From: WRIS01 sp050945135
GTDB taxonomy: Bacteria > Actinomycetota > Coriobacteriia > Coriobacteriales > Eggerthellaceae
DNA: 64,000 nucleotides
Reading direction: 5' to 3'
Assembly: GCA_050945135.1 (NCBI GenBank)
Contig: JBMNSJ010000001.1
Location: 42,339 to 106,338, forward strand
Notes under the pieces: model-generated
What the model was told of the DNA's origin: nothing
Seen by the model: only the letters and a program-made list of their open reading frames with translations
The model's database searches: none
Program-made: the position numbers and the translations under genes
Part shown: in pieces, positions 24,685-34,149 of the stretch
How positions within the stretch are numbered: position 1 is the first letter of the stretch
How the letters are laid out: every line of letters starts with the position of its first letter

Positions 24685-25166
24685 TGGAAATTTCTTTCGC
24701 GATAATTACTTGCTCGGATACGCGCAGTCTTGAAGAAGACGAAGCCGGTCACACTCTCGCAAAAGACATTGAGGCACACGAAGGTTGGAGCCTTATCGAG
24801 CATGTCATCTGCGCAGATGATCGTAGCCTCATCGGTAAACATATAGTGCACGCCATCGATAAGCTCAAAGCTGACATAGTATTAACATGCGGCGGAACAG
24901 GCCTTTCGCAACGCGATGTAACTCCAGAAGCCACCATGGATGTTTGCGATCGCATGGTGCCAGGAATCGCCGAAGCCATGCGCGCGCACTCACTTACCAT
25001 CACCGGACGAGCAATGTTGAGTCGGGCGCTCTGCATGCAAAAAGGCAGCTCGCTCGTAATCAACCTACCTGGCTCCACCAAAGCAGCAAGCGAAAACTGG
25101 GAAGGCATCGTTGACCAAATCGAGCATGCTGTAAAAATGGCGGGCGGAGGCGGACATCCCGCTTAA
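24684..25166 (+). CDS. moaB: Molybdopterin adenylyltransferase, MoaB/MogA family
   Basis: 160 residues with the MogA/MoaB fold: AIITCSDTRSLEEDEAGHTLA, VLTCGGTGLSQRDVTPEATMDV (the GGTG-x3-RDxTPE active site), and SSLVINLPGSTKAASENWEGI. It adenylates molybdopterin before MoeA acts. The ATG overlaps the moaC stop by one base. Last gene of the rightward Moco operon; MoaD and MoeB are not in this window. Confidence 0.94.
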   Translation: MEISFAIITCSDTRSLEEDEAGHTLAKDIEAHEGWSLIEHVICADDRSLIGKHIVHAIDKLKADIVLTCGGTGLSQRDVTPEATMDVCDRMVPGIAEAMRAHSLTITGRAMLSRALCMQKGSSLVINLPGSTKAASENWEGIVDQIEHAVKMAGGGGHPA

Positions 25167-25187
25167 AGCACTAGTTCTCGTAGTGCT
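25167..25187. terminator. Convergent hairpin between moaB and moaE
   Basis: AGCACTA (25167-25173) pairs perfectly with TAGTGCT (25181-25187). It lies exactly where the two operons meet and overlaps the end of moaE. Without a strong T-run it may act only partly. Confidence 0.45.
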
Positions 25188-25572
25188 CGACTTCCTTGAC
25201 GCAGTTTTGCTTGATGGTTCCCACAAGATCTTGCAAGCAGTCGATAACACGGGGGCGAATGTCGCCGCCAACTAGCACGCACATAATGTCGTCGCCTACC
25301 GCAAGCTCGCCTTTTGCAAGCCACACTTTTACACATTCGATTCCAGGCTTTTCGAGCGCGGCATCAATCGCCTTTTGCACGAGCAACTCGTCGTAATCGA
25401 AAAACATTCCGTTTACCTTCGAAGCATCTTGTACACCATCTCTTACTTGTGCACGAGCGCTTTCGCGTACAACGCCATTGTGAATCAAAAACATGCCACA
25501 GCGCGAAGCACTAGCCTCTTGTTTTGCCTGTACGAGCCATTGGCTTACATCAGGGAATTCTTTTTCTATCAA
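25171..25572 (-). CDS. moaE: Molybdopterin synthase catalytic subunit family (MoaE-like)
   Basis: 133 residues. The sequence resembles MoaE: FLIHNGVVRESARAQVRDG near residue 28, DYDELLVQKAIDAALEKPGIECVKVWLAKGELAVGDDIMCVLVGGDIRPRVIDCLQDLV, and KQNCVKEVEHYEN at the end. MoaE transfers sulfur from MoaD thiocarboxylate to cPMP. It is shorter than Escherichia coli MoaE (150), as in many Eggerthellales. It overlaps mobB by 4 bases, in the selD-mobB-moaE transcript. Confidence 0.82.
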   Translation of the reverse strand: MIEKEFPDVSQWLVQAKQEASASRCGMFLIHNGVVRESARAQVRDGVQDASKVNGMFFDYDELLVQKAIDAALEKPGIECVKVWLAKGELAVGDDIMCVLVGGDIRPRVIDCLQDLVGTIKQNCVKEVEHYEN

Positions 25573-26126
25573 GGCTCATTCCTTTCCTGTTTTCTCTGGG
25601 TGATACAACTCTCAAGATAGGCGCTCACTCCCATATAATCGTTAAGATCAAAGCATCGTACACCTGCTTGCTCAGCTCGTTCTTTTATATCTAAACGATT
25701 CGAAATAAGGCCTAAGCGCCGTGCACTTTCATGCGCAAAAGGGTCTTCAGTATCGCGGGGGTTACCTTCTCTAAAAAGTTCGAAATACGGAATATCTGCT
25801 TCACGATAGCCTTCAACAATAACAATATCGAGAGAAGTCATCGTAGCAAGAATGCTTGAAAGATCTTGTTCGGTCTTGCGATTCTCGATAGAAACAAGCT
25901 TGTCAGGAGAAGAGATAACCGTATGAACACTTCCTGCACGCATGTGACGCCATGAGTCTTTCCCCTCTTTATCAACCTCAATGCCAAGGTGCCCATGATG
26001 CTTGACGCTTCCCACGCGATGCCCGCGCTGACTAAGTTGCGCAATTACTTTTTCAACCAAGGTTGTTTTTCCAGAATTGCTGCGCCCCACAAAGGCAATG
26101 GCTAGACTATCTGCTTGCAAAGACAT
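25569..26126 (-). CDS. mobB: Molybdopterin-guanine dinucleotide biosynthesis protein B
   Basis: P-loop GTP-binding adaptor of 185 residues that helps MobA. Walker A GRSNSGKTTLVEKVIAQLSQRGHRVGSVKHHGH (from residue 14), the DKEGKDSWRHMRAGS motif, and DIVIVEGYREADIPYFELFR typical of MobB. It starts 3 bases after selD and is co-transcribed with it, which ties selenium and molybdenum cofactor supply together. Confidence 0.94.
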   Translation of the reverse strand: MSLQADSLAIAFVGRSNSGKTTLVEKVIAQLSQRGHRVGSVKHHGHLGIEVDKEGKDSWRHMRAGSVHTVISSPDKLVSIENRKTEQDLSSILATMTSLDIVIVEGYREADIPYFELFREGNPRDTEDPFAHESARRLGLISNRLDIKERAEQAGVRCFDLNDYMGVSAYLESCITQRKQERNEP

Positions 26127-26129
26127 AGG

Positions 26130-27185
26130 CTACACCATCTTAAACATGCCAGGATGAGCATCGGTCACTATACCGATTTGGTATGCTTGCTTGCCTGAAC
26201 ATTCTGTATAGGTTCGCTCAAAATCCTGTGCTCGATCTGGCGGAACACAAATTACCATTCCACCGCTGGTTTGAGGATCGCACAGCACTGACATGCAAAT
26301 ATCAAACTCATCTTCGCCAAGCGCTGACTCAAGCACAAAGAGCTCATAGTGTTCTCGCAAAGACTTTGTTCGACCAGGCATAATACCCTGTTTGACAAAA
26401 TCGTACACGCCGTCGAAAAGCTCAATCTGATTCCATGTTAATTCGGCAGAACAAGCACTTGCCTCAAGTATTTCGTGCACATGTCCTAAAAGACCAAAAC
26501 CAGTCACATCGGTTGCTGCGCGAACACCCACTTCACCCATGGCGTAAGCAGCATCCTTGTTAAGGCACATCATAGATTCAATAACCGGCTCTATTTCGGT
26601 ATCGCTCAGCATTTGTTTACGGAAAGCAGTTGTTATAACACCTGTTCCCAGAGGCTTTGTGAGGTATAAGACATCGCCAGGCTGAGCACCCTCATTTGAA
26701 ACAATGCGTTCGGGATGAACGGTACCAAAAACGCTCAGTCCAAATTTGGGCTCCTGATCATCGATGGTATGCCCACCAACAACCACTGCCCCCGCACTGC
26801 GTGTCGTATCAGCTGCTCCACGCATAACTTCGCCAACAACTTCGGCACCAAGCGCTCGCGGAAAGGCGCTGATATTGAGTACGGTATGGGGTTTTCCACC
26901 CATTGCGAATACATCAGATAAGGCGTTTGCGGCTGCCACACAACCAAAAGAATAAGGATCGTCAACGATGGGAGTAATAATGTCTACCGTTAAGACAGCG
27001 GCAAGATCGTCGCTTATTCGATAGACAGCAGCATCGTCTCGCGCATCGAAGCCTAACAACAAATTTGCATCCTGGCCTGGATTGATACCAGCAAGAATTC
27101 CTTCAAGGTCTCCCGGACCCCACTTTGCTGCTCAACCACCCTTTTCGGTAAGGCGCGTCAAACGAATGCGCTCAAGTTCGTCCAT
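26130..27185 (-). CDS. selD: Selenide, water dikinase, itself a selenoprotein (Sec at residue 18)
   Basis: Makes selenophosphate from selenide and ATP; 351 residues when the TGA at 27132-27134 is read as Sec. N-terminus MDELERIRLTRLTEKGG-U-AAKWGPGDLEGIL; Sec takes the place of the catalytic Cys17 of E. coli SelD. Further motifs: DDAAVYRISDDLAAVLTVDIITPIVDDPYSFG, ATDVTGFGLLGH, DPQTSGGM. The ATG at 27185 is preceded by AGGAGGTG at 8 bases, strong support that the reading starts upstream of the TGA. A hairpin GGTC-CGGGA-GACC at 27107-27119 is placed as a SECIS. Reading only from an internal start gives a truncated protein. Confidence 0.95.
27105..27131 (-). promoter_or_regulatory. SECIS element of selD
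   Basis: Immediately downstream of the selD TGA the mRNA can form GGTC/GACC with a 5-base loop containing GG, 13-25 bases after the codon, the spacing SelB needs. Confidence 0.6.
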
Positions 27186-27361
27186 ATCGTCAGCACCTCC
27201 TCGTATTATTCGTTCTCTAGAGGTGATTATAGCATCGCCGCTAGCGCCCATCTTCAGGCAAGGCCAACATGAGCAACTCGTCTTGTTGTGCGGCAATTTG
27301 AATCGGAATTTCGCTAAAAACGCGAGTCTCTCACCTGCAGTGTTGTGCACACCAAGCCAAT

Positions 27362-27377
27362 TGTTTCACGTGAAACA
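27362..27377. promoter_or_regulatory. parS site (ParB/Spo0J binding)
   Basis: TGTTTCACGTGAAACA, a perfect 16-base palindrome, equals the widely conserved chromosomal parS sequence. It lies in the 241-base gap between fdhD and selD, outside any gene. parS sites cluster around the replication origin and load ParB for origin segregation. Confidence 0.92.
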
Positions 27378-27426
27378 TTTGTTCGCTTTTTCGAAGAGAG
27401 TTCTCAAACATGAGACCTGTATTTCG

Positions 27427-28176
27427 TTATTTGTTGATGATTCTTTCAGGATACGTGTAAACACTCATTGAATCATCGCGGCAATAAGCAACCGTAGTAA
27501 TGCCAAGTTTTTGGGCCAAATCAACGGCGGAATCGGTAATCCCCTTGCGCGAGACCACAATAGCCATTCCTGCACGCGCAGCCTTAAGGAGAACCTCATA
27601 ACTAATACGGCCTGTAGTAAACACCGCTAGCTCATCTAAGGGAAGCTCATCGAGCCAAGCCTGTCCGAAAAGCTTGTCGAGTGCATTATGTCGCCCAATA
27701 TCTTCGCGCACACACTCCAATTCGTCTGCCCCTAATCCACAGGCATGCGTGCACTCGCCAGAGTTTCGCAGCGGAGAATCTTCACACAGTGTTTCCATGC
27801 ACACGAGCAATCCCGATGCAGACAAGCGTAGCTCACTGGTATTCTTTGGCAGAAGATTCACTTCACCTGAGTCAGGGTCAAGGCGCAGTGCCGCACCCGA
27901 AGAGGTCATATTCTTAACAATTGCTTGGGCAGCATCAATCTTCTCATCGGTAAAGACATACACCTCATGGCTTTCAGTATCGAGATTAACCCCGGTAAAC
28001 AGATTACGATCGATGATGAGCCCTTCAGAAAGAAGAAAGCCTACTGCAAGCTCTTCGAGGTTTCGTGGCGTTGCCTGGCTTATCGCAATCAGTTTGCCAT
28101 TTAGATATATCATGACAGAAGCCTCAGGAGTAGTTTTCCTGAGGCTTGTCTGATTTATGACAGAAATCTCTACCAA
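27427..28176 (-). CDS. fdhD: Formate dehydrogenase accessory sulfurtransferase
   Basis: FdhD, 249 residues, passes sulfur from IscS-type enzyme to the Mo-bisMGD of formate dehydrogenase. Seen: EASVMIYLNGKLIAISQATPRNLEELAVGFLLSEGLI, the cysteine loop SGECTHACGLG (about residue 140), VREDIGRHNALDKLFG, and VFTTGRISYEVLLKAARAGMAIVVSRKG. The start is a TTG at 28174-28176 with GGAA 6 bases upstream; no other start exists downstream of the fdhE stop. Last gene of the formate dehydrogenase operon. Confidence 0.93.
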   Translation of the reverse strand: MVEISVINQTSLRKTTPEASVMIYLNGKLIAISQATPRNLEELAVGFLLSEGLIIDRNLFTGVNLDTESHEVYVFTDEKIDAAQAIVKNMTSSGAALRLDPDSGEVNLLPKNTSELRLSASGLLVCMETLCEDSPLRNSGECTHACGLGADELECVREDIGRHNALDKLFGQAWLDELPLDELAVFTTGRISYEVLLKAARAGMAIVVSRKGITDSAVDLAQKLGITTVAYCRDDSMSVYTYPERIINK

Positions 28177-28191
28177 GGGACGTTCCGTTCT

Positions 28192-29103
28192 TTACGATTC
28201 GTCCATCTGTGGCTTAAAGCGATCGTCATTGGCTACCATGTCGAGACGGGCCATTACCACATCCTCGACATCGGGGCAGATTGGATTCTTGCTAGAACCT
28301 TGATACACCATACGAAGATAATCACCGCAGTCAGAACATGTCTGCAAACGATGAGCTTCATCTCCTTCGATGTTGAAATAGTTCAGCTTTGTTTGATCCT
28401 TGCTCCCGCAACGAGCACAACGTATTCGCTCGAAATCCCATTCGGTGCCGCAGGTAGTGCAGAACAGAGTTCTACCACTTCCTTGCAGAGCAGAGCCTTC
28501 ACCCACGAGTGAAAGACTTGGTTTCGACCCGCACGCCGGACAACAGGTCGGACTATCACTGTGCATACGCTCATCGCCCAGCTTAAGTCCGTCCATCGCT
28601 TGCTCAGCTGGCTTTTCTAGAAAAGCGCGTAAAGCGAGTGTCGGGACCGAGGCGAAAATTGTAGCAGGTAAATCAACAGGAACTTCTAGATCGTCGATGC
28701 GCTCTAAGCAATCATTGACGAATGCAGGAGGACCGCTACCGGCAAGCTCAAGATCTGCTTTTTGGGCAAACTCATCCCAATCAAAATTATCAAGCGCTTT
28801 TACCACAAGCTCTTCAAACCCAGCATTTTCGCTCAAATGCTGAGCCATCTGCTTAAGCACGCGGGCGAAATCTTCCTGCTTAATAACTACTGGATATCGC
28901 AAGAAGAAAGGTTCGGCTGCCCAATACATCTTTTCGGCTTCCTCGCTAGGAGGAGCCTCATAGCCGCACTCGGCGGCTATGAGTTCCGATTGTTCGGACT
29001 GAATCTTCCACACTTCTCTGAAAAACTCCAGGCGAGCGACATCATTTTCAGACGCATCTTTTTCGTACGACTGCAGTGCAGCCTGTCTGAGCTTCTCATT
29101 CAC
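28192..29103 (-). CDS. fdhE: Formate dehydrogenase accessory protein
   Basis: FdhE, 303 residues, an iron-binding, rubredoxin-like protein required for assembly of Tat-exported formate dehydrogenases. Zinc-ribbon-like cysteine pairs are seen in the second half: CCPACGSKP, LFCTTCGTEW, RCARCGSKD and QTCSDCGDYLR (about residues 187-268), with the conserved end PICPDVEDVVMARLD. GTG start with AGGAG upstream. It lies 3 bases after fdnI and 15 bases before fdhD. Confidence 0.92.
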   Translation of the reverse strand: MNEKLRQAALQSYEKDASENDVARLEFFREVWKIQSEQSELIAAECGYEAPPSEEAEKMYWAAEPFFLRYPVVIKQEDFARVLKQMAQHLSENAGFEELVVKALDNFDWDEFAQKADLELAGSGPPAFVNDCLERIDDLEVPVDLPATIFASVPTLALRAFLEKPAEQAMDGLKLGDERMHSDSPTCCPACGSKPSLSLVGEGSALQGSGRTLFCTTCGTEWDFERIRCARCGSKDQTKLNYFNIEGDEAHRLQTCSDCGDYLRMVYQGSSKNPICPDVEDVVMARLDMVANDDRFKPQMDES

Positions 29104-29106
29104 GAT

Positions 29107-29787
29107 TTACTCCTCTGAAATATTCTTCTTCTCTTCTAACTCTTTACGAGCCCATTTGCCCCAATGGTACAGAGCATCGCTTTCGCTAACTTTACCATCT
29201 CTGAACATCAAACGCGCGGTTCGACGATAGGGTTGGAAGATTCCAAGGCCCAAGAAGATGTGAGCGATGACAAATACGATAAGAAGGATATATCCTACAT
29301 CATGGAGAAGGCGCAGGACATCAATGGCACCTGCCGGGAACTGCCATACAGAAGTTCCAAGCCACATGAACAGACCGGACATACCCATCAGGAAGCCGAG
29401 TACCATCAAGGCACCGTCAGCAACGACCTGACCAGATTTAACCTCATCTTGGTCGGGCATATGGGTGGTTTTAGCCGTGAACATGTAGGGGATGAACTTC
29501 TTCATCCAGGTCTTATCGTCAGCGTCCCATTTCTTGGTGTACTTGGCGACAAAGTGCTTGAAGCCCTTAGATGAAGCGATCATCGCAACAATCGGATTGA
29601 TGATAAAGATAACGCCAATAACACGATGGCTTACACGCAGTATCTGCACGACATCTGCTCCAACGAGGTTGCCCAATGCAGGAACGAACACGAAGAGACC
29701 AGAGATTGCGAGCCACATGCAACAGAACAGATTGATATTATGGACGATCCGAGTCATTCGGGAGTGTCTTTGAATGTAACGTGTCAT
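29107..29787 (-). CDS. fdnI: Formate dehydrogenase cytochrome b subunit
   Basis: Membrane subunit of 226 residues, cytochrome b556 (FdnI/FdoI) family, that takes electrons from the iron-sulfur subunit to quinone. Four hydrophobic helices at about 11-33, 47-68, 120-142 and 158-182. Heme ligand histidines lie in RMTRIVHNINLF, VSHRVIG and LLHDVGYILLIVFVIAHIFLG. The ATG at 29787 lies one base after fdnH with AAGGAGG in front; an in-frame ATG at 29832 inside fdnH is rejected. Confidence 0.9.
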   Translation of the reverse strand: MTRYIQRHSRMTRIVHNINLFCCMWLAISGLFVFVPALGNLVGADVVQILRVSHRVIGVIFIINPIVAMIASSKGFKHFVAKYTKKWDADDKTWMKKFIPYMFTAKTTHMPDQDEVKSGQVVADGALMVLGFLMGMSGLFMWLGTSVWQFPAGAIDVLRLLHDVGYILLIVFVIAHIFLGLGIFQPYRRTARLMFRDGKVSESDALYHWGKWARKELEEKKNISEE

Positions 29788-29788
29788 A

Positions 29789-30682
29789 TTAACGCTCCCC
29801 TCCTTCAACGTCGATATGCTTAACAACATCACCCGTTTTCACGTCAATGATGTTATGGGTCTCTTCGTCGTAACGTACCTCGTCACGCTTGTAACCAAGA
29901 CCAGTCAAGAAGGAAACTCCAAGGCCGACTACGGTTGCACCAGCAGCGAGTCCAGCCAAAGGCCTCATGATGTTGAGAAGATCAACCATGCCTCCTGATT
30001 GAGGATTCTCAGGTAGACCATACATCGAGATGTCATATTTGAGTACGTAGATGACGTGGAGGCCACCACACTCATCCTGCCCATATACACTCGCCTGGTC
30101 ATAGCCTTCATCATGAAGCCATTGGACACGTTCTTCGGCAATCTTGAGCATTTCGTCACGATCGCCATACTGCAAGCTATTAGCTTGACAGGTGGTCACA
30201 CACGCAGGTGCGCGGCCTTGGGATACGCGGTCAAGACAGCCATCACATTTGTTGATAACGATATCGTTACCAAGAGGAGTTACGTTAGTGTGTCGTGGGA
30301 TATCAAAAGGACATGCACTCTTGCAATACTGACAACCGATACATTTTTCGGTGTCATAGCGTACGAACCCAGTCTCTTCATCTATCTGAAGACAGCCAGA
30401 AGGACATGCCTTCACACAAGCGGGATCGGCGCAATGCATACATGCCTTACGACCAAATGCCCACTCAACACCCTTGCTTCCGCCTTCAGCTTCGTTACGC
30501 TCAGAAAAGGTAATGATTAAGCGCGTGTCGCCGTTGACATCAACAGGGTTTTGCAAAGACCCACTAAACTCTGCGGCATTAACCTCCAGGGGTGAAGGAA
30601 GATTGTTCCAGGTTTTGCAGCTCACCTGGCAGCCCTTACAAGAAGAGCAGCGAGATGAATCAAATAAAATTGCATTACTCAT
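29789..30682 (-). CDS. fdnH: Formate dehydrogenase iron-sulfur subunit
   Basis: 297 residues with four [4Fe-4S] cysteine sets: CSSCKGCQVSCKTWNN (about 12-27), CMHCADPACVKACPSGC, CIGCQYCKSACPFDIPRH and CDGCLDRVSQGRAPACVTTC. A C-terminal helix LAGLAAGATVVGLGVSFLTGL (about 240-260) anchors it to the membrane, as in FdnH. It wires the Mo subunit to the cytochrome. Ribosome site AAGGGG precedes the ATG. Confidence 0.94.
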   Translation of the reverse strand: MSNAILFDSSRCSSCKGCQVSCKTWNNLPSPLEVNAAEFSGSLQNPVDVNGDTRLIITFSERNEAEGGSKGVEWAFGRKACMHCADPACVKACPSGCLQIDEETGFVRYDTEKCIGCQYCKSACPFDIPRHTNVTPLGNDIVINKCDGCLDRVSQGRAPACVTTCQANSLQYGDRDEMLKIAEERVQWLHDEGYDQASVYGQDECGGLHVIYVLKYDISMYGLPENPQSGGMVDLLNIMRPLAGLAAGATVVGLGVSFLTGLGYKRDEVRYDEETHNIIDVKTGDVVKHIDVEGGER

Positions 30683-30699
30683 AATCTATACACCCCTTC

Positions 30700-33600
30700 C
30701 TAAATCTTCGCAATGTCGACGAGGAATGCTTTGTACTCGGGAACCCAGGCATTTGGGTCTCCGACGTTTGGAGTAAGGTCGTTAACCGTATCTCCGGTCG
30801 AATACAAACCGCCCCAGCCCCAGTGGTGAACCATACCTACAAGATGTACGGTTTCTCCATTAACGTGGAAAGGCTTAATACGACAAGTAACCATGGCGTT
30901 CAACTCAACTGAACCGCGGTTATTGAATACGCGAACTTTTTCGCCATTGGTGATACCGCGCTCTTTTGCAAGCTCTTCCGAGATTTCGACGAACTGCGCA
31001 GGCTGCGCCTCGACGAGTACCGGACAAGCACGGGTTTGAGCACCGGTTTGCCACTGCTCAACTACAGAATAAGTGGTCGCCGCAAGCGGATACTGCGAAC
31101 GGTCGCCACGCTGTACTGATTCGTTATCAGCAAACTGAATACATGGTGAGTTTTGAGAACCGTTGATGATGTTATCAGTCGGAGACTCGAATGGCTCGTA
31201 GTGCTCAGGAACTGGCATATCCTTCAAAGTCGAAGCAACAAGACGTGCATTTTGCTCCCAGGTCATGAAGAATGCCTTGTTGTTTGGCGGTACAGGAGTT
31301 GAGGTACCGTCAGCAGCTGTTGTTGCAGCAACAAAGTCGGCAACGTCGTTCTGAATCCACTTTGAACCATCCCACTCAACAAGAACTCTGTCAGGATTAA
31401 ATGGCTTACCTTCCATGTCTGCCGATGCGCGGTTATAAATTACGCGACGATTGAGCGGCCATGCAAAAGACCATTTCGGGAAGAGCTTAAGGCCAGAAGG
31501 ATCGTCTTTACCACGTGCAGCAACTGGCTGTATCGCGGGATTGAACTTGTCTTCGTTGTTGTTGTAGAAGCCACCGAAGATCCAAATAGCACATGCGGTA
31601 GAACCATCAGCTTGCAGAGAAGCGAAATTCTTCAACAAGCTTCCGCTTGCTACATCGTAGCCATTCATTGCCCAAGCTACTGCGCGAGGATCAATTTTGT
31701 CATCGATGTAGTAATCCCACTTAGCGTTAACGATAGGCTCAGGAACAACACCGCCCTCGTTGTTGTAAAGCTCGACTATCTTGGTCCACAACATGTCGCA
31801 GATCTCGTAGTCTGGCTTTGCATCGCCTTCGGGATCGAGTGCCTTATGACGCCACTGCATCCAACGACCTGAGTTATTGATGGTTCCTGCTTTTTCATAG
31901 ACCAAAGCTGCAGGAAGGAAATAAACCTCGGTGTCGATTTCGGCAGGGTTCATATCAGGAGCTTTCCAGAATGAAGCCGACTCGGTCTCGACAAGGTCGA
32001 CACAGCACAGCCAATCAAGCTTAGCCATAGCATTACGTGCAAACTTGGTGTTTGCGGTTGAGTTTGCAGGGTTCATGCCCCAGAGGATATAGCCCTTAAC
32101 GGTTTCTTTTGCCATATGCTCAAAGGTTTGCATCTGCGAGAAGTTATCTTTGCTGCCCAGTTTAGGAAGCCAGTCGTATCCATAATCATTCTCTGCAGTA
32201 GCTTTATCACCAAACCACTCTTTAAGCGCACTAATGAAGAACTTAGGCTTGTTGGTGTAATACCCATCTGCCGCAGTTTCTTTTTCGCACCAAGCCGTCA
32301 GGCTCGAGTGATCCTTAACCGTTGGCCACTTAAGGTAACCAGGGAAATCGGCAACAAGCATAGCCATGTCGGTTGCGCCCTGTACATTAGGCTCGCCGCG
32401 AAGCGCCTGAACGCCACCGCCTGCAACACCAACGTTGCCCAAAAGAAGCTGGACGAGCGTAAGCGCGCGTGTGTTTTGCGCACCATAGTGATGCTGAGTT
32501 TGTCCAAGAGCGTAAAGGATGGTACCAGCTTTGTCGCGCGCACCAGATGATGCGTAAACCGAGTAAACCTTCTCGAGGATATCGCGATCCATACCGCATA
32601 CGCTGCAAACCGTATCAAGATCGTAACGCTCATAGTGCTTTTTAAATACCTGCCAAGCACAGTTTGGATCTTGAAGGGTTGGATCTTTCTTAGGAACCTT
32701 GAGCACTGGTGTTGCAAACTGCGGTGTGCCTGGTTTCTTCGTCCATGAATACGTGGTATCCGTGTTCCACTCTGAGGTGCTCTCAGTTTGATAGCCCCAG
32801 GTAGTGGTTGTATATGCCTTCTTTTCTTCGTCCCATCCAGAGAATAAACCTGTTTCAGGATCGAAGCTGAAGTTTTCGTCGATCAAATAAGAAGCATTGG
32901 TGTAGTTAGTGACATATTCTTTTTGCCACAGATCGTTCTGAATAATGTAGTTATACAGACCACCAAAGAATGCGAGGTCGGTACCAGAACGGATTGGACA
33001 GTAGATGTCTGCCAAAGCTGCAGTACGCGTGAAGCGAGGATCAACACAGATCCAGGTTGCGCCTTTATCTTTAGCTCTCTGTGTCCATTTTTGACTTGCA
33101 GGATGATTCTCTACATTGTTTGACCCGATCGTCATTAAGACGTCGGCATTTCCGATGTCGCAATAATGTCCCGTCATGGAACCGCGACCAAGTGTGTTTG
33201 CCAGACCGGCAACTGTTGGGGAGTGTCAAACTCGAGCTTGGTTATCGATTGCTACGATACCAAGCGATCTCATCATTTTTACGATGAGGTAGTCTTCTTC
33301 GCAGTTCTGCTGGGAGCCGCCGAGGCTGGCAATAGCTTCCGTACGATTTGCGATAACATCTCCATCCATCTCGATGAAGTTCTCGTCACGCGTGTCTTTG
33401 ATCTTGCGGGCAACAGCCGAAATAGCCTCGTCCCACGAAATCTCTTCCCACTCGCTTGCACCAGGACGACGTACCATAGGTGTCGTGATGCGTACAGGAT
33501 TGGGCTTTGTTTCCCTTGTTTTGTCATCAACAACGTTCCTTAGTTGGAACATCGCGGCACCCTTTGCACAAAGGCCACCTTCGTTGATGGGATGATCGGG

Positions 33601-33834
33601 GTCACCCTCGATATTGATGAGCTCATTGTCACGTACTGAGACAATGGTTCCGCAGCCACCGGAACAATAACAGCAGATATTTGTGTACTCTTCGGTATTA
33701 ACAAGTTTCCACTCTGCGTTTTTGTCCATAGCAAAAGCTTCAGATCTATCTGAAAGCTCAAATGCAAGACTTCCCACAAAAGCTAATCCAGTTGCTTGCA
33801 AAAAGCCTCTGCGAGATATTCTAGCTTCACTCAT
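30700..33834 (-). CDS. fdhA: Formate dehydrogenase major subunit, Sec- and Mo-bisMGD-containing, Tat-exported
   Basis: Catalytic subunit, 1044 residues when the TGA at 33226-33228 is read as Sec203. Twin-arginine signal ARISRRGFLQATGLAFVGSLAF at the N-terminus. The [4Fe-4S] motif is CCYCSGGCGTIVSVRDNELINIEGDPDHPINEGGLCAKG. Then NQARV-U-HSPTVAGLANTLGRGSMTGHY, the active-site region of Sec formate dehydrogenases (E. coli FdnG Sec196). A SECIS hairpin follows the TGA. The ATG at 33834 has AAAGGAG 6 bases before it. Automated calling splits it into a 5' part and a 3' part at the TGA. Operon order fdhA-fdnH-fdnI-fdhE-fdhD. Oxidises formate outside the cytoplasmic membrane. Confidence 0.96.
33190..33225 (-). 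promoter_or_regulatory. SECIS element of fdhA
   Basis: Directly after the TGA the mRNA forms TTGCC-GGTCT-GGCAA (33198-33212). The apical GGUCU loop on a 5-pair stem is the same as in E. coli fdhF/fdnG SECIS, at the right distance. Confidence 0.88.
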
Positions 33835-33866
33835 CTTAACTCCTTTCTCGTCTCCGAATAACCAAC

Positions 33867-34048
33867 GCTTCGCGAAGCATACCCCAGTCACCTCTTTAGT
33901 TAGCTAAAGTTCTATCTTTTTATCGGTCAAGCGGTCATTTTTCGTGGCACAAGGTATTTCGTGGCTCTGACCTGCGAAATCTTTATTCTTCACTGAGAAT
34001 AAAGGGATTTTTTGTGCCCTGATTTCACTTGACCGAAGAGGCACAAAA
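33867..34048 (-). ncRNA. Candidate structured leader/riboswitch in the fdhA-mobA gap
   Basis: The 315-base gap between divergent fdhA and mobA holds nested complementary arms. Outer stem: 33923-33931 with 34028-34036 (9 pairs). Inside it: 33946-33952 with 34012-34018 (7 pairs). Within that, two side-by-side hairpins: 33956-33961/33975-33980 and 33982-33989/33996-34003 (8 pairs). A competing 9-pair stem, 34010-34018 with 34040-34048, excludes the second stem. Two more hairpins lie nearer to fdhA: 33867-33878, a perfect 12-base palindrome, and 33894-33909. This is a multi-branch RNA plan with an alternative fold. I could not match it to the Moco riboswitch consensus from memory. Either strand could be the RNA. 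Confidence 0.5.
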
Positions 34049-34149
34049 TACTGCCATCCACGTTTTTGCCAGTGAGTATGTACCTTCACTCGATATAAAG
34101 AAACTAACGTGAATCGCTGATTGTAAACAATGAATGGGCGAGGCAAATC

